Assembly: GCA_018660505.1 (NCBI GenBank)
Contig: JABJKE010000003.1
Location: forward strand, 1 to 63,468
Direction: 5' to 3'
DNA length: 63,468 nucleotides
Source: Rhodobiaceae bacterium
GTDB lineage: Bacteria; Pseudomonadota; Alphaproteobacteria; RS24
Under the pieces are notes generated by a model. It saw nothing but the letters and a program-made list of their open reading frames with translations. It searched no databases and had not been told where the DNA came from. This document shows positions 25,943 through 35,748 of the stretch, in pieces; the stretch's first letter is position 1; each line of letters opens with the position of its first letter. A program made the translations under genes and the position numbers.

Positions 25943-28636
25943 ATGTCCGATACTGCCCCCGCCCCGAAGCTCGATAAAATCTTCGACCCTAGCGCGTTGG
26001 AAGCGCGGCTCTATGAGGATTGGGAAACCAGTGGCTGCTTTAAGGCCGGGCGCGTGCCCGAGGCCGAGCCCTACACGATTGTGATTCCGCCACCCAATGT
26101 CACGGGCAGCCTGCATATGGGCCATGCGCTGAACAATACGTTGCAAGATATTCTGTGCCGCTTTGAGCGGATGCGCGGGCGCGATGTTTTATGGCAGCCC
26201 GGCACCGACCATGCGGGCATTGCCACGCAAATGGTGGTCGAGCGCCAATTGGCCGAGCAGGGCAATGAAAGCCGCCGCGAAATGGGACGGGAAAAATTTC
26301 TCGAGCGCGTCTGGCAATGGAAAGAAGAAAGTGGCTCGACCATCACCCAGCAATTGCGCCGCCTCGGGGCCAGTTGTGATTGGAGCCGCGAACGCTTTAC
26401 CATGGATGAAGGGCTGTCGAAGGCCGTCGTCAAAACCTTTGTGACCTTGCATCAAGAGGGGCTGATTTATAAAGACAAGCGGCTGGTCAATTGGGATCCG
26501 GGTCTGTTGACCGCCATCTCCGATTTGGAAGTCGAACAGCGCGAAACCAATAGCCACCTTTGGCATTTCAATTATCCGCTGGAAGATGGCTCGGGTCATA
26601 TTTGCGTCGCCACCACGCGCCCCGAAACCATGTTGGGCGATACCGGCGTGGCGGTGCATCCCGACGATGCGCGCTATCAATCGCTGATTGGAAAATTCGT
26701 CCTCCTGCCGATTGTGGGCCGACGCATCCCGATTGTCGCCGATAGTTATGCCGACCCGGAAAAAGGCTCGGGCGCGGTGAAAATTACCCCGGCGCATGAT
26801 TTCAATGACTTTGAAGTCGGCAAGCGGTGCGGTTTGGCGGCGCTGAATATGCTCGACCAAAGGGCTTGCGTTGATTTATCCGACGAAGCGTTTGACGATA
26901 TGCCAGACAAAGACCAATGGCATGGGCTCGACCGCTATGACGCGCGCAAGAAAATCGTGGAGACTTTGCAAGCTCTGGGGCTGGTCGATAAGATTGAACC
27001 CGACACCCATATGGTGCCTTATGGCGATCGTTCCAATCAGGTTATCGAACCGTGGCTGACCGACCAATGGTATGTCGATGCCGAGACCATGGCCAAGCCA
27101 GCCATTGAGGCGGTGACTTCGGGGGCGACGAAATTCGTGCCGCCGAATTGGGATAAAACTTATTTCGAATGGATGCGCAATATTCAGCCATGGTGCATCT
27201 CGCGCCAGCTCTGGTGGGGGCATCAAATTCCGGCGTGGTATGACGCCGAGGGCAATGTTTACGTCGGCGAGACGCAAACCGCCGCCCAAGCGCAAGCGGG
27301 CGAGGGCGTGGCTTTGACGCGCGATGAAGATGTGTTGGACACGTGGTTTTCTTCTGCGCTATGGCCGTTTTCGACTTTGGGCTGGCCCGAGGAAACACCC
27401 GAGCTAAAACGATATTATAAAACCGATGTGCTGGTGACGGGTTTTGATATTATCTTTTTCTGGGTAGCGCGGATGATGATGAGCGGCCTGCATTTCATGG
27501 ATGGCGAAGTGCCGTTTCACACGGTCTATGTTCACGCGCTGGTGCGCGATGAAAAGGGCGCCAAAATGTCGAAGTCGAAAGGCAATGTGGTTGACCCGCT
27601 GGAGCTTATCGACCGCTATGGCGCCGATGCGTTGCGCTTTACTTTGTCGGCCATGGCGGCCATGGGGCGCGATATTAAATTGTCGGAAAGCCGCGTCGAG
27701 GGCTATCGCAATTTCGCCACCAAGCTGTGGAACGCGGCGCGCTTTTGCGATATGAACGGCTGCTTTGAAGCCGAAGCGTTCGACCCCGCCACAGCCCGTC
27801 TGCCGCTGACGCAATGGCTGGTTGGCGAAGTGGTGCGCACGCAAACCAGCGTCACGCAAGCGCTCGAGGCCTATCGTTTTAACGATGCGGCCAATGGCGT
27901 CTATCAATTCATCTGGAATAGTTTTTGCGATTGGTATGTCGAGCTGGCCAAACCGGCTTTGCAAAATGACGACACCAGCGAAGCGGCGCAAAGCCAAAAA
28001 GCAGAAGTGCAGGCGGCCACCAAATGGGCGCTGGAAAATGCGCTGCGTCTGCTGCATCCCTTCATGCCGTTTGTGACGGAAGAGCTATGGGCCAAAACTG
28101 GCGCGCGCGATAATCCTCTAATGCTAGACGTCTGGCCGACGCTGCCCGAGGGTTTGGCAAACCCGAAAGCCGATGTGGAAGTGACTTGGATGATTGACGC
28201 GATTAGCGAAATCCGTTCGGTGCGCTCAGAAATGAATGTGCCAGCGGGCGCGCGTGTGCCGCTGGTGGTGGTGGGTGCCAATGCGGAGACGCAAAATCGT
28301 TTGGCCGAAACCGGGGCCGTGTTGCAACGTCTGGCGCGCCTCGACACGATTACCTTGGCCGAGGTTGTGCCCGAAGGCGCGGTGCAAGCGGTGCTGGGCG
28401 AAGCCGTATTGGCCTTGCCTTTGACCGATGTGATTGATGTGGATGCCGAGCGCGCGCGTTTGCAAAAAGATATCGGCAAAGTGGAAGTGGAGATTAAAAA
28501 AATCTCTGGCAAGCTGAGCAATCAAGGGTTTTTGGACAAAGCGCCCGAGGCGGTGATTGACGAGAATAAAGCCCGTCTGGCAGAAGAACAAGCGCGCCGC
28601 GAGAAACTGAGCGAAGCGCTGAAACGGCTGGGCTAA
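25943..28636 (+). CDS. valS: Valyl-tRNA synthetase
   Basis: 897 residues from ATG 25943 ([20 protein letters not shown]); an upstream in-frame extension has no family signal. Class I synthetase: HIGH motif in [13 protein letters not shown], tRNA editing domain around [22 protein letters not shown] motif in [14 protein letters not shown], and a C-terminal coiled-coil arm ([20 protein letters not shown] onward) that binds tRNA. It charges tRNA-Val in the cytoplasm. Full length with all motifs. Confidence 0.97.
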   Translation: MSDTAPAPKLDKIFDPSALEARLYEDWETSGCFKAGRVPEAEPYTIVIPPPNVTGSLHMGHALNNTLQDILCRFERMRGRDVLWQPGTDHAGIATQMVVERQLAEQGNESRREMGREKFLERVWQWKEESGSTITQQLRRLGASCDWSRERFTMDEGLSKAVVKTFVTLHQEGLIYKDKRLVNWDPGLLTAISDLEVEQRETNSHLWHFNYPLEDGSGHICVATTRPETMLGDTGVAVHPDDARYQSLIGKFVLLPIVGRRIPIVADSYADPEKGSGAVKITPAHDFNDFEVGKRCGLAALNMLDQRACVDLSDEAFDDMPDKDQWHGLDRYDARKKIVETLQALGLVDKIEPDTHMVPYGDRSNQVIEPWLTDQWYVDAETMAKPAIEAVTSGATKFVPPNWDKTYFEWMRNIQPWCISRQLWWGHQIPAWYDAEGNVYVGETQTAAQAQAGEGVALTRDEDVLDTWFSSALWPFSTLGWPEETPELKRYYKTDVLVTGFDIIFFWVARMMMSGLHFMDGEVPFHTVYVHALVRDEKGAKMSKSKGNVVDPLELIDRYGADALRFTLSAMAAMGRDIKLSESRVEGYRNFATKLWNAARFCDMNGCFEAEAFDPATARLPLTQWLVGEVVRTQTSVTQALEAYRFNDAANGVYQFIWNSFCDWYVELAKPALQNDDTSEAAQSQKAEVQAATKWALENALRLLHPFMPFVTEELWAKTGARDNPLMLDVWPTLPEGLANPKADVEVTWMIDAISEIRSVRSEMNVPAGARVPLVVVGANAETQNRLAETGAVLQRLARLDTITLAEVVPEGAVQAVLGEAVLALPLTDVIDVDAERARLQKDIGKVEVEIKKISGKLSNQGFLDKAPEAVIDENKARLAEEQARREKLSEALKRLG

Positions 28637-28638
28637 AG

Positions 28639-29385
28639 TTAAGCGTAAGCGACGTAAAACGCATAGGCCGTCACCATCAGACAGACCGCAAGGCTGGCGC
28701 GTTTCACATTGGCGTCGGAAACATAATTGGTCAATCGCGCGGCGCCATAGCTGCTGATGCCAATGCCCGCCATCACCGCCAGGCCACCGATATAGTCAAT
28801 TTTGCCTTCCACCGCGAAAAGCAAAATCGCCGCGACAGAGGATATAGTGGCAAAAACCAGCTTCAACCCATTCATGGCGCGCACGGCGGTATAGCCCGAA
28901 AGCGATAGGGCGGCGAGGGTGAGAATGCCAAACCCGCCTTGGAAATAGCCGCCATAAACACAGGTGAGAAACAAAGCCAAAGCGCCCGCGATTTTAACCC
29001 GCCGACCGCCAAAGCGGGCGGCCACGCGCTCCAATTGCGGCCCTGCCATAAACAATAAAGTGGCGACTAAAAGCAACCAAGGCACAGCCGCGGCGAACAC
29101 TTGCGCATCGGTTTGCAGCAAAGCATAGCCGCCCAATAGCCCGCCAATAAACACCAAGGGCGCCTGCCAAAGAAGGTCTTTGCCCATGCCGCCCATATGT
29201 TGGCGATAGCCGAGCACGCCGGTGATATAGCCGAAAGTAGCGGCAAATGTATTGGTGGCATTGGCGATAATGGGCGGCATGCCGGTGAACACCAAAGCGG
29301 CAAAGGTAATGCCGCTGCCACCGCCCGCCAGAGCGTTCATCGTGCCGCCAATCAAGCCAGCCAAAAAGAGGAGAAAAGTTTCCAT
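28639..29385 (-). CDS. TauE/SafE-family membrane permease
   Basis: 248 residues with about seven to eight hydrophobic segments. The family repeat shows as GLIGGTMNALAGGGSGITF and again near GGYFQGGFGILTLAALSL. TauE/SafE proteins move sulfonates, sulfite or organic anions across the inner membrane; the substrate here is not known. It is convergent with valS (2 bp gap) and transcribed away from xth by its own start. Confidence 0.87.
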   Translation of the reverse strand: METFLLFLAGLIGGTMNALAGGGSGITFAALVFTGMPPIIANATNTFAATFGYITGVLGYRQHMGGMGKDLLWQAPLVFIGGLLGGYALLQTDAQVFAAAVPWLLLVATLLFMAGPQLERVAARFGGRRVKIAGALALFLTCVYGGYFQGGFGILTLAALSLSGYTAVRAMNGLKLVFATISSVAAILLFAVEGKIDYIGGLAVMAGIGISSYGAARLTNYVSDANVKRASLAVCLMVTAYAFYVAYA

Positions 29386-29433
29386 GGGGCAACGTTAAAC
29401 GATTTCGGGAAGAGGGTCAGAAAAACCTAAAGC

Positions 29434-30228
29434 CTAGGCATCCACTTCAATCACCACGGGAACGTGGTCGGAGGGTTTTTCCCAATCGCGGGTATGGCTG
29501 TGGATGTCAAAACTAGCCAGCAAGTCTGCCGCCAGCGGCGACATTAAGTGGTGGTCGATGCGAATGCCATTGTTCTTCGGCCAAGCGCCCGCCTGATAAT
29601 CCCAAAATGTATATGTATCATCGCCAGTTTGCGCCAGCGAAGCTACCGCCTCGGTCAGTCCCAAATTGACGATGGCGCGAAACGCGGCATGGGTTTCGGG
29701 GCGATAGAGCGCATCGCCTTCCCAGCCTTCGGGATTGAAACAATCTTCCGGCTGCTGGATGACATTATAATCGCCCGATAAAATGAAGGCTTCTTCATAA
29801 GACAAGAGCGTTTTGGCGTGGGCTTGCAGCGCGCTCATCCAGTTTAATTTATAGGTATATTTCTCGTGCAGCCCATCATCGCCAACCGGATTGCCATTGG
29901 GCAAATAAAGCGAGGCGACGCGCAAAGCGCCTTTTTCGGTCGAGACCACGGCTTCAATATAGCGCGATTGTTCGTCTTCAAAATCGGGCAGGCCGCGCGA
30001 CACATCTTCGAGCGGCAGCTTCGAGAGCAGGGCGACGCCATTATAGGTTTTTTGCCCATGCGTTTCGACATTATAGCCAAGCGCCTCTATTTCGGCGCGC
30101 GGGAAAGCCTCGTCGACGCATTTTAATTCTTGCAGCCCCACGATATCGGGTTGCGCTTCGCTGAGCCAGCGCAGCACATTGGGCAGGCGCGCCTTAATCG
30201 AGTTGACGTTCCAAGTTGCGATTTTCAT
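29434..30228 (-). CDS. xth: Exodeoxyribonuclease III
   Basis: 264 residues from ATG 30228 (MKIATWNVNSIKARLPNVLR). Endonuclease/exonuclease/phosphatase fold: Asn in WNVNS, Glu in GLQELKCVDEAFP, LSGDYNVIQQPEDCFNP, and the C-terminal HHLMSPLAADLL and KPSDHVPVVIEV with catalytic Asp-His. It acts in base-excision repair as an AP endonuclease and 3' exonuclease. The start overlaps the erpA stop by one base (TGATG), so the two are translated together. Confidence 0.94.
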   Translation of the reverse strand: MKIATWNVNSIKARLPNVLRWLSEAQPDIVGLQELKCVDEAFPRAEIEALGYNVETHGQKTYNGVALLSKLPLEDVSRGLPDFEDEQSRYIEAVVSTEKGALRVASLYLPNGNPVGDDGLHEKYTYKLNWMSALQAHAKTLLSYEEAFILSGDYNVIQQPEDCFNPEGWEGDALYRPETHAAFRAIVNLGLTEAVASLAQTGDDTYTFWDYQAGAWPKNNGIRIDHHLMSPLAADLLASFDIHSHTRDWEKPSDHVPVVIEVDA

Positions 30229-30578
30229 CAGACGTCGAAACTTGTGCCGCAACCGCAGCTGGCGGTGGCGTTGGGATTTTTGATTTGAAAACTGGCGCCG
30301 ATGAGGTCATCAACCCAATCGATTTCGCTGCCTTGCATATATTGCAGCGACATATCATCGACCAGCACGGTGATGCCATCGCGCGAGAACACGAGGTCGT
30401 CGGCGGTTTGGGTGTCATCGATGGAGAAAATATACGAAAAGCCAGAACAGCCACCGCCTTGCACGGCCACGCGCAAGCAGGCGCCGTCTTCCTCTGAGGC
30501 GAGGATTTTTCCGATTTGCACCGCGGCGCTATCGGTAATGGCGAATTGGCTTTCTTCTATATCGTTTAAATAGGGCAT
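30228..30578 (-). CDS. erpA: Iron-sulfur cluster insertion protein ErpA/IscA type
   Basis: 116 residues, A-type Fe-S carrier. The three conserved cysteines are seen in VQGGGCSGFSYIF and TASCGCGTSFDV. It receives and hands over Fe-S clusters to target enzymes; IlvD elsewhere in this window is one type of client. It forms a coupled pair with xth, an arrangement common in alphaproteobacteria. No isc or suf genes are in the window. Confidence 0.94.
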   Translation of the reverse strand: MPYLNDIEESQFAITDSAAVQIGKILASEEDGACLRVAVQGGGCSGFSYIFSIDDTQTADDLVFSRDGITVLVDDMSLQYMQGSEIDWVDDLIGASFQIKNPNATASCGCGTSFDV

Positions 30579-30627
30579 AGCTATTAAATAGGGCGGATTT
30601 CAAACCGATTCAAGATAATGTGCGCAG

Positions 30628-31113
30628 ATGGACGTGATTAAACATGAGATTGAGCACGAAGCCGAGCTGACGCGGGCGCATTGGGCGCTATTGCTTGAGG
30701 CCGACCCTTGGCTGGAAGCGGTGCTGGCCTATTTGCCACCGCGCCAGCCCGAGGCGGAAATATTTCGCATTGGCAACCCGCAACACCCCTATGCGCTCTG
30801 CGTCATCGTGCCGATTGCCGATGGGTTTGAGATTAAAAACATCGCCACGCGCACCATCATGCGCCGCCAAGGCATGGCCAGCGCTTTGATAAACCATGTG
30901 GTGCAACTGGCTCGCCAGCGCGGCGTGCAAGCGGTCGAGATTGGCACAGGCGAGACCCCTGGCGTGATGGGCAATGCGCAAGTGCGGCTCTATGAAAAAT
31001 TGGGCTTCGTGCGCGACGGCGTGTTGAAAGGCTTCTTCAGCCGCTACCCAATCCCGATTATCGAAAACGGCCACCTGCTGCGCGACATGGTGATGCTGCG
31101 GCAAGAGCTTTAA
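30628..31113 (+). CDS. GNAT-family acetyltransferase
   Basis: 161 residues. The acetyl-CoA site reads ATRTIMRRQGMASALINHVV, followed by QAVEIGTGETPGVMG and QVRLYEKLGFVRDGVLKGFF. The closest pattern I know is the YvbK-like group of putative acetyltransferases. The substrate is unknown. No good ribosome site is seen before the ATG, but the fold covers the whole reading frame. It is divergent from erpA across about 50 bp. Confidence 0.82.
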   Translation: MDVIKHEIEHEAELTRAHWALLLEADPWLEAVLAYLPPRQPEAEIFRIGNPQHPYALCVIVPIADGFEIKNIATRTIMRRQGMASALINHVVQLARQRGVQAVEIGTGETPGVMGNAQVRLYEKLGFVRDGVLKGFFSRYPIPIIENGHLLRDMVMLRQEL

Positions 31114-31200
31114 GCTTGTTTGCCTTTATTTAAGTTATTGAAATTAGCCTGCTTTGACTTGCGGATGGCGCGTGCCATCATGTGTCAAAGAGGGTGGCTG

Positions 31201-31749
31201 ATGAAAAACAACAATAAAAAAGCGCGCTTGGCGAAGGTGGCCTCGCGATATTTTGGACACGGGGTTTGGGCCTCGCTGGTTTTGGCTGCCGGTCTGGCCA
31301 GCTGTGCCCGCGTTGACATTATTCCGCCGGACAGTCAGCTGCCGCCACCCGCCGTGCGGATAATTCAAGATGATGCGCCCAGGGTCTGGTCGCGCATGAT
31401 GGGGTGGTTCGATGCCCATGAGGTGGAAATCTCCGAGATCAATGAGGCGCAAGGCGTCATTATCGGAAGCCTCGCTTTGGCCGAGGACGACACGCAAGTC
31501 GATTGCGGGCGCTTTACCATTAAGTCCAGCCTCACACCGCCAGTGCTGAAAAAACGGGCTCGCGTGCGCGCCCATCTCAGCAAAGGCTTCGGCGGCTCGC
31601 TGCAAGTGCTGATTAGCGTTACCGGCACCTATCGCCTCGATGTGATGAATACTTATGCCGCGCAAATGATTACCCACACTGGCCCTTGCGTCTCGCGCGG
31701 GGGGCTGGAGAAACAGATTTTTGCTTTTCTACAAGGCACCGCCTCTTAG
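31201..31749 (+). CDS. Putative lipoprotein, unknown function
   Basis: 182 residues from ATG 31201 (MKNNNKKARLAKVASR); an upstream extension is less convincing. A hydrophobic segment ends in the lipobox LASC, so it should be a lipid-anchored envelope protein with Cys about residue 36. The mature part has WSRMMGWFDAHEVEISEINE and GGSLQVLISVTGTYR, reminiscent of a NlpC/BamC-like beta-alpha domain, but I do not recognise a family. Two more Cys (VDCGRF and GPCVSR) could form a disulfide in the periplasm. A hairpin terminator overlaps its stop. Confidence 0.72.
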   Translation: MKNNNKKARLAKVASRYFGHGVWASLVLAAGLASCARVDIIPPDSQLPPPAVRIIQDDAPRVWSRMMGWFDAHEVEISEINEAQGVIIGSLALAEDDTQVDCGRFTIKSSLTPPVLKKRARVRAHLSKGFGGSLQVLISVTGTYRLDVMNTYAAQMITHTGPCVSRGGLEKQIFAFLQGTAS

Positions 31750-31769
31750 CCCCCCAATCGGGGCTTCTC
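31748..31769 (+). terminator. Rho-independent terminator after lipoprotein gene
   Basis: AGCCCC-CCAATC-GGGGCT forms a 6-bp GC-rich stem starting in the stop codon, followed by TTCTC. The T tract is short, so efficiency may be modest. It separates the lipoprotein gene from dgt. Confidence 0.45.
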
Positions 31770-31799
31770 ATTGGGCGGAAAGCCTCGTAAAAGGAAAGC

Positions 31800-33002
31800 A
31801 TGACACATGAGATTTATCACGCGCCTTATGCTTGCCAGCCCTTTGCCGGAGCAAAGACCGAGGGGCCGCGCGGCCGCCTGCATCCGGAAAGCGAAAGCCA
31901 AACGCGCACGCCGTATCAACGCGACCGCGACCGCGTGTTGCACTGCGGCGCGTTTCGTCGGCTGAAGCATAAGACGCAAGTTTTCCTCGCCCATGTCGGC
32001 GATTATTATCGCACGCGGCTGACGCATTCGCTGGAGGTGGCGCAAATCGGCCGCTCCATCGCGCGCGAATTGGGGCTGGATGAAGAGCTGACCGAAACCC
32101 TATCGCTGGCGCATGACCTGGGGCATACGGCGTTTGGCCATGCGGGCGAAGATGCGCTCGACGCCGCCATGCAGCCGTTCGGCGGGTTTGACCATAATGC
32201 GCAAACCCTGCGCATCGTGACGCAACTCGAAAAACGCTATATTGCCTTCGATGGATTAAACCTGACGTGGGAAGCCCTAGAAGGGCTTGTGAAACACAAT
32301 GGCCCCTTGCTGGTGGGGGCGCAAAAGCTAACCGATTTGCCTTTCGCGATTCAGCAACATGCCAAACAGCAAGACTTGCATTTGCACACATGGCCTTCGG
32401 CGGAGGCGCAAATCGCGGCTTTGTCTGACGATATTGCTTATAACAACCATGATATTGACGACGCGTTGCGCGCCAATCTCATCACGCTGGATGATTTGCG
32501 CGAGCTGCCGATGACGGGCGATATTTTGCGCGCCATTGAGGCCACGCATGGCAAGATTGACGAAAAGCTGGTTCGTCATGAATTGGTGCGCGAGATGATT
32601 TCCTTGATGATTGGTGATTTGGTGGGCGTGGTGCGCCATCGCTTGGCCGAGCATCAGATAGAAAGTGCCGATGATGTGCGAAACCTAGGCAGTGCTTTGG
32701 CCGCCTTTTCGCCAGAAATGGACGCCAAACACCAGACGATAAAATCGTTTCTTTACGAGCGGGTGTATCGCCATCACACGGTCAATGGCTCGATGAGCAA
32801 AGCGCGTCGGGTGATGCGCGATTTGTTCGACCTGCAATTCGCCGAGCCTGAATTACTGCCAGAAGAGTGGCGCGCCTCGGCCACGGCCGGCGATGAAACG
32901 CATAAAGCGCGGATTATTTGCGATTATTTGGCCGGCATGACCGACCGTTTTGCGATGGAAGAACACCGCCGTTTGTTCGATATTTCGGACACGATGTCTT
33001 AA
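31800..33002 (+). CDS. dgt: dGTP triphosphohydrolase-like HD protein
   Basis: 400 residues. It has the dNTPase HD domain: RRLKHKTQVFLAHVGDYYRT, RLTHSLEVAQIGRSIAR with the first His, LAHDLGHTAFGHAGEDAL with the His-Asp pair, and ALSDDIAYNNHDIDD with the last Asp. It hydrolyses dNTPs to deoxynucleosides and triphosphate and so controls dNTP pools. AAAAGGAAAGC precedes the ATG. A dgt-argS order is common in alphaproteobacteria. Confidence 0.93.
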   Translation: MTHEIYHAPYACQPFAGAKTEGPRGRLHPESESQTRTPYQRDRDRVLHCGAFRRLKHKTQVFLAHVGDYYRTRLTHSLEVAQIGRSIARELGLDEELTETLSLAHDLGHTAFGHAGEDALDAAMQPFGGFDHNAQTLRIVTQLEKRYIAFDGLNLTWEALEGLVKHNGPLLVGAQKLTDLPFAIQQHAKQQDLHLHTWPSAEAQIAALSDDIAYNNHDIDDALRANLITLDDLRELPMTGDILRAIEATHGKIDEKLVRHELVREMISLMIGDLVGVVRHRLAEHQIESADDVRNLGSALAAFSPEMDAKHQTIKSFLYERVYRHHTVNGSMSKARRVMRDLFDLQFAEPELLPEEWRASATAGDETHKARIICDYLAGMTDRFAMEEHRRLFDISDTMS

Positions 33003-33014
33003 AACATGTTTTGC

Positions 33015-33040
33015 GGGGCATCTGACGCCCCCTTTATTTG
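33015..33040 (+). terminator. Possible terminator between dgt and argS
   Basis: GGGGC-ATCTGAC-GCCCC gives a 5-bp stem with a 7-base loop followed by CTTTATTT. It lies between the dgt stop and the argS start. The stem is short, so this may be only a weak terminator or attenuator. Confidence 0.4.
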
Positions 33041-33050
33041 AGTGAAGTTG

Positions 33051-34802
33051 ATGAATTTATTTGCCGAGATTGAAACCCAAATCCGCCATAGCTTGCAAGC
33101 CTTGCAAGCCCGCGGGGCTTTGCCCGATGGCTTGCCGCTAGAGCGAGTGGGGGTAGAGCCGCCGCGCGATGCCAGCCATGGCGATATGGCCACCAATGCC
33201 GCCATGATATTGGCCAAGCCCGCAGGGCTTAACCCGCGCGATGTGGCGGGGCTTTTGGTGGCGGAATTGGTGCAATCAGACGCCATTGAAAGCGCCGAAA
33301 TCGCGGGCCCGGGGTTCGTGAACTTGCGGCTTTCAGCCAGCCTATGGCTAGCGCTAGTGCCGAAAATTTTGCACCAAGGCATCCGCTTTGGCGATCAAAC
33401 GGGCGCGGGCAAGCTGAATATTGAATATGTATCAGCCAATCCCACAGGCCCCATGCACGTGGGGCACGCGCGCGGCGCGGTATTTGGCGACGCTTTGGCG
33501 CGCTTGCTCGAGAAAACCGGCCATGACGTTTTGCGCGAGTATTATATCAATGATGCGGGCTCGCAAGTCGATGTGTTGGCGCGCTCGGCCTTATTGCGGA
33601 TGCGCGAAGCCATGGGCGAGGATATTGGCGCGATACCCGAGGGGCTATATCCGGGCGATTATCTCATACCCGTCGGGCAGGCTTTGGCCGAGAGCCATCC
33701 AGATTTAGCCAGCCAAGAGGACGCCACGCAATTGCAAACCGCCAAATCTGTGGCGCTGCCGATGATGATGGCGCGCATCCGCGACGACCTTGCCGCACTC
33801 GGTGTGGCGCATGATTTCTTCCTCTCCGAGCAAAGCCTGCATGACGATGGCTCAGTTGATAAATCACTTGAGGCTTTAGATAGTAAGGGGTTGATTTATC
33901 AAGGTGTATTGGAGCCCCCAAAAGGCAAAACACCGCCGCCAGATTGGGAGCCGCAAGAGCAAACCCTGTTCCGCTCGTCAGATTTTGGCGATGATAGCGA
34001 CCGCGCCTTGAAGAAGTCAGACGGCAGTTGGACCTATTTCGCGCCCGATATTGCCTGTCATTTTAACAAGGTGAAACGCGGCTACCCTCAGATGATTGAC
34101 GTCTGGGGCGCCGACCATATTGGCTATATCAAACGCATGCAGTCGGCGGTGACCGCCATCAGCGACGGCGAGGCCTCTTTAGAAGTCAAAGTATGCAATC
34201 TGGTTAAATTAATGCGCGGTGGTGAACCGGTCAAAATGTCGAAACGCTCGGGAAGTTTTATCACCCTGCGCGAAGTGGTGGAGGAAGTGGGCAAAGACGC
34301 CGTGCGCTTTATGATGCTGACCCGCAAGAATGATGCGCCCTTGGATTTCGATTTTGACGTGGTGAAAGACAAGAGCCGCGACAACCCTGTTTTCTATGTG
34401 CAATACGCCCATGCCCGAATTTGCTCAGTTCTGCGCAATGCGCCAGAGGCGGGATTTAGCGAGGCCGATATTCGCGATGCCAGTCTGGCGGCGCAAAATT
34501 TGGACAGTCTGAAAGATCCGGCGGAACTGGCTTTGATTCGGAATCTGGCCAATTATCCGCGCATGTTGGCTTCGGCGGCCCAATCCCGCGAGCCGCATCG
34601 GGTCGCTTTTTATTTGATGGATTTGGCGGCCGAGTTTCACGCGCTATGGAATTTAGGCAAGGAACGCCTTGATTTGCGCTTCCTGCAAGCCGACGACAGG
34701 GCCGGCAGTTTGGCCCGTTTGGCGCTCCTGCGCGCCACCGCAACGGTGATTGCTTCGGGCTTAGAGGTTATCGGCGTGACACCGGAAGTGGAAATGCGTT
34801 AA
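33051..34802 (+). CDS. argS: Arginyl-tRNA synthetase
   Basis: 583 residues from ATG 33051; an in-frame GTG three codons earlier is possible. Class I: the HIGH motif in [24 protein letters not shown]-like [13 protein letters not shown], and the C-terminal anticodon-binding domain with [13 protein letters not shown] and the terminal [11 protein letters not shown]. It charges tRNA-Arg; a tRNA-Arg(TCT) is at the left end of the window. It leads into the SPOR-protein gene 40 bp downstream. Confidence 0.97.
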   Translation: MNLFAEIETQIRHSLQALQARGALPDGLPLERVGVEPPRDASHGDMATNAAMILAKPAGLNPRDVAGLLVAELVQSDAIESAEIAGPGFVNLRLSASLWLALVPKILHQGIRFGDQTGAGKLNIEYVSANPTGPMHVGHARGAVFGDALARLLEKTGHDVLREYYINDAGSQVDVLARSALLRMREAMGEDIGAIPEGLYPGDYLIPVGQALAESHPDLASQEDATQLQTAKSVALPMMMARIRDDLAALGVAHDFFLSEQSLHDDGSVDKSLEALDSKGLIYQGVLEPPKGKTPPPDWEPQEQTLFRSSDFGDDSDRALKKSDGSWTYFAPDIACHFNKVKRGYPQMIDVWGADHIGYIKRMQSAVTAISDGEASLEVKVCNLVKLMRGGEPVKMSKRSGSFITLREVVEEVGKDAVRFMMLTRKNDAPLDFDFDVVKDKSRDNPVFYVQYAHARICSVLRNAPEAGFSEADIRDASLAAQNLDSLKDPAELALIRNLANYPRMLASAAQSREPHRVAFYLMDLAAEFHALWNLGKERLDLRFLQADDRAGSLARLALLRATATVIASGLEVIGVTPEVEMR

Positions 34803-34842
34803 CCTAACGATAAAAGGGCATAAAGCCCCGCACGGAGAGCAC

Positions 34843-35748
34843 ATGTCGCAAAACGACCCAGGTGGATTTGAACGCAACTTCCTCGATAGTGATGTTGATT
34901 TAGAAATCGGACATCCGTCGCCGGGGGCGGAGATTTATTCGCGCAGCTCGTCGTTTCGGTTTCCCTCGGCGCGCAGCTTGGCGCTTTTGCTGTTGTTTAC
35001 CGGCGCGACCGTCGCCAGCACTTATTATTATGCCTATCAAGAAGGCTTGGCCGAAGGCCAGCGCAGCCTGCCGCCTGTGGTTCTGGCCCAAAACACACCG
35101 ATTAAAGTGCCAGCCGAGCAAGTGCCAGGTGGCGTGGCGCCAGAGCCCGAAGATTTGAATATTTACGGCGTGATGCGCGGCGAGCCCAAAGCAACGCAAG
35201 CCCCCGCCAACACATCGCCCGCCGATAATGCCTCCGGCACCATTGAGAGTTTAATCGCCCAAAGCGACCCATTTGACGAGGCTTTGTCGGGTAATTTGGC
35301 CGATGAGGAACCAGATGGTGATTTGCCAGCTGGCAATTCAATACAGGTTTTGCAAGAAAACAGAAGCGTGCAAGTAACCCCACCACGGCCAGATTTAAAC
35401 CGCGCGCCGCGCGCCGCACCGATTGCTAAGGCGGCGCCTAAGCCGGTTATCCAGCCGGCGCCGCGTGCGGCGGCCAGACCCGTGGTAACGGCGCGACAAG
35501 ATTTCATGGTGCAATTGGCGGCTTCGCGCTCGCGGGCTTTGGCGCGCGGCGTTTATTCGCGCTTGCAGAAAAGCAATAATGATTTGCTGGGCCGACGCGA
35601 CCCGCTTATTTTGCGCGTCGATTTGGGGGACAGAGGCATTTTTTATCGGGTCAATGTGCCTGGTTTTCAAAACCAAAACAGCGCCAAGCAATTTTGCGAC
35701 AATCTGAAAAAGCGGGGGCAAGACTGCCTTGTCAGAAAACAACCCTGA
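34843..35748 (+). CDS. SPOR-domain membrane protein
   Basis: 301 residues. A short cytoplasmic N-terminus is followed by one membrane segment (about 46-62, LALLLLFTGATVASTYYYAY), a long Pro/Ala-rich periplasmic stretch, and a C-terminal SPOR domain from about residue 220 (QDFMVQLAASRSRALARGVY to GQDCLVRKQP). SPOR domains bind denuded septal peptidoglycan, so a division-site role is likely. Its 3' end overlaps nagZ by 20 bp. An argS-SPOR-nagZ order is conserved in alphaproteobacteria. Confidence 0.88.
   Translation: MSQNDPGGFERNFLDSDVDLEIGHPSPGAEIYSRSSSFRFPSARSLALLLLFTGATVASTYYYAYQEGLAEGQRSLPPVVLAQNTPIKVPAEQVPGGVAPEPEDLNIYGVMRGEPKATQAPANTSPADNASGTIESLIAQSDPFDEALSGNLADEEPDGDLPAGNSIQVLQENRSVQVTPPRPDLNRAPRAAPIAKAAPKPVIQPAPRAAARPVVTARQDFMVQLAASRSRALARGVYSRLQKSNNDLLGRRDPLILRVDLGDRGIFYRVNVPGFQNQNSAKQFCDNLKKRGQDCLVRKQP

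Noticed and set aside
33001-33012. Palindrome AAAACATGTTTT after dgt
   Set aside because: Same chance expectation; AT-rich and without a tract that would make a terminator. The GC hairpin just after it is the better candidate.
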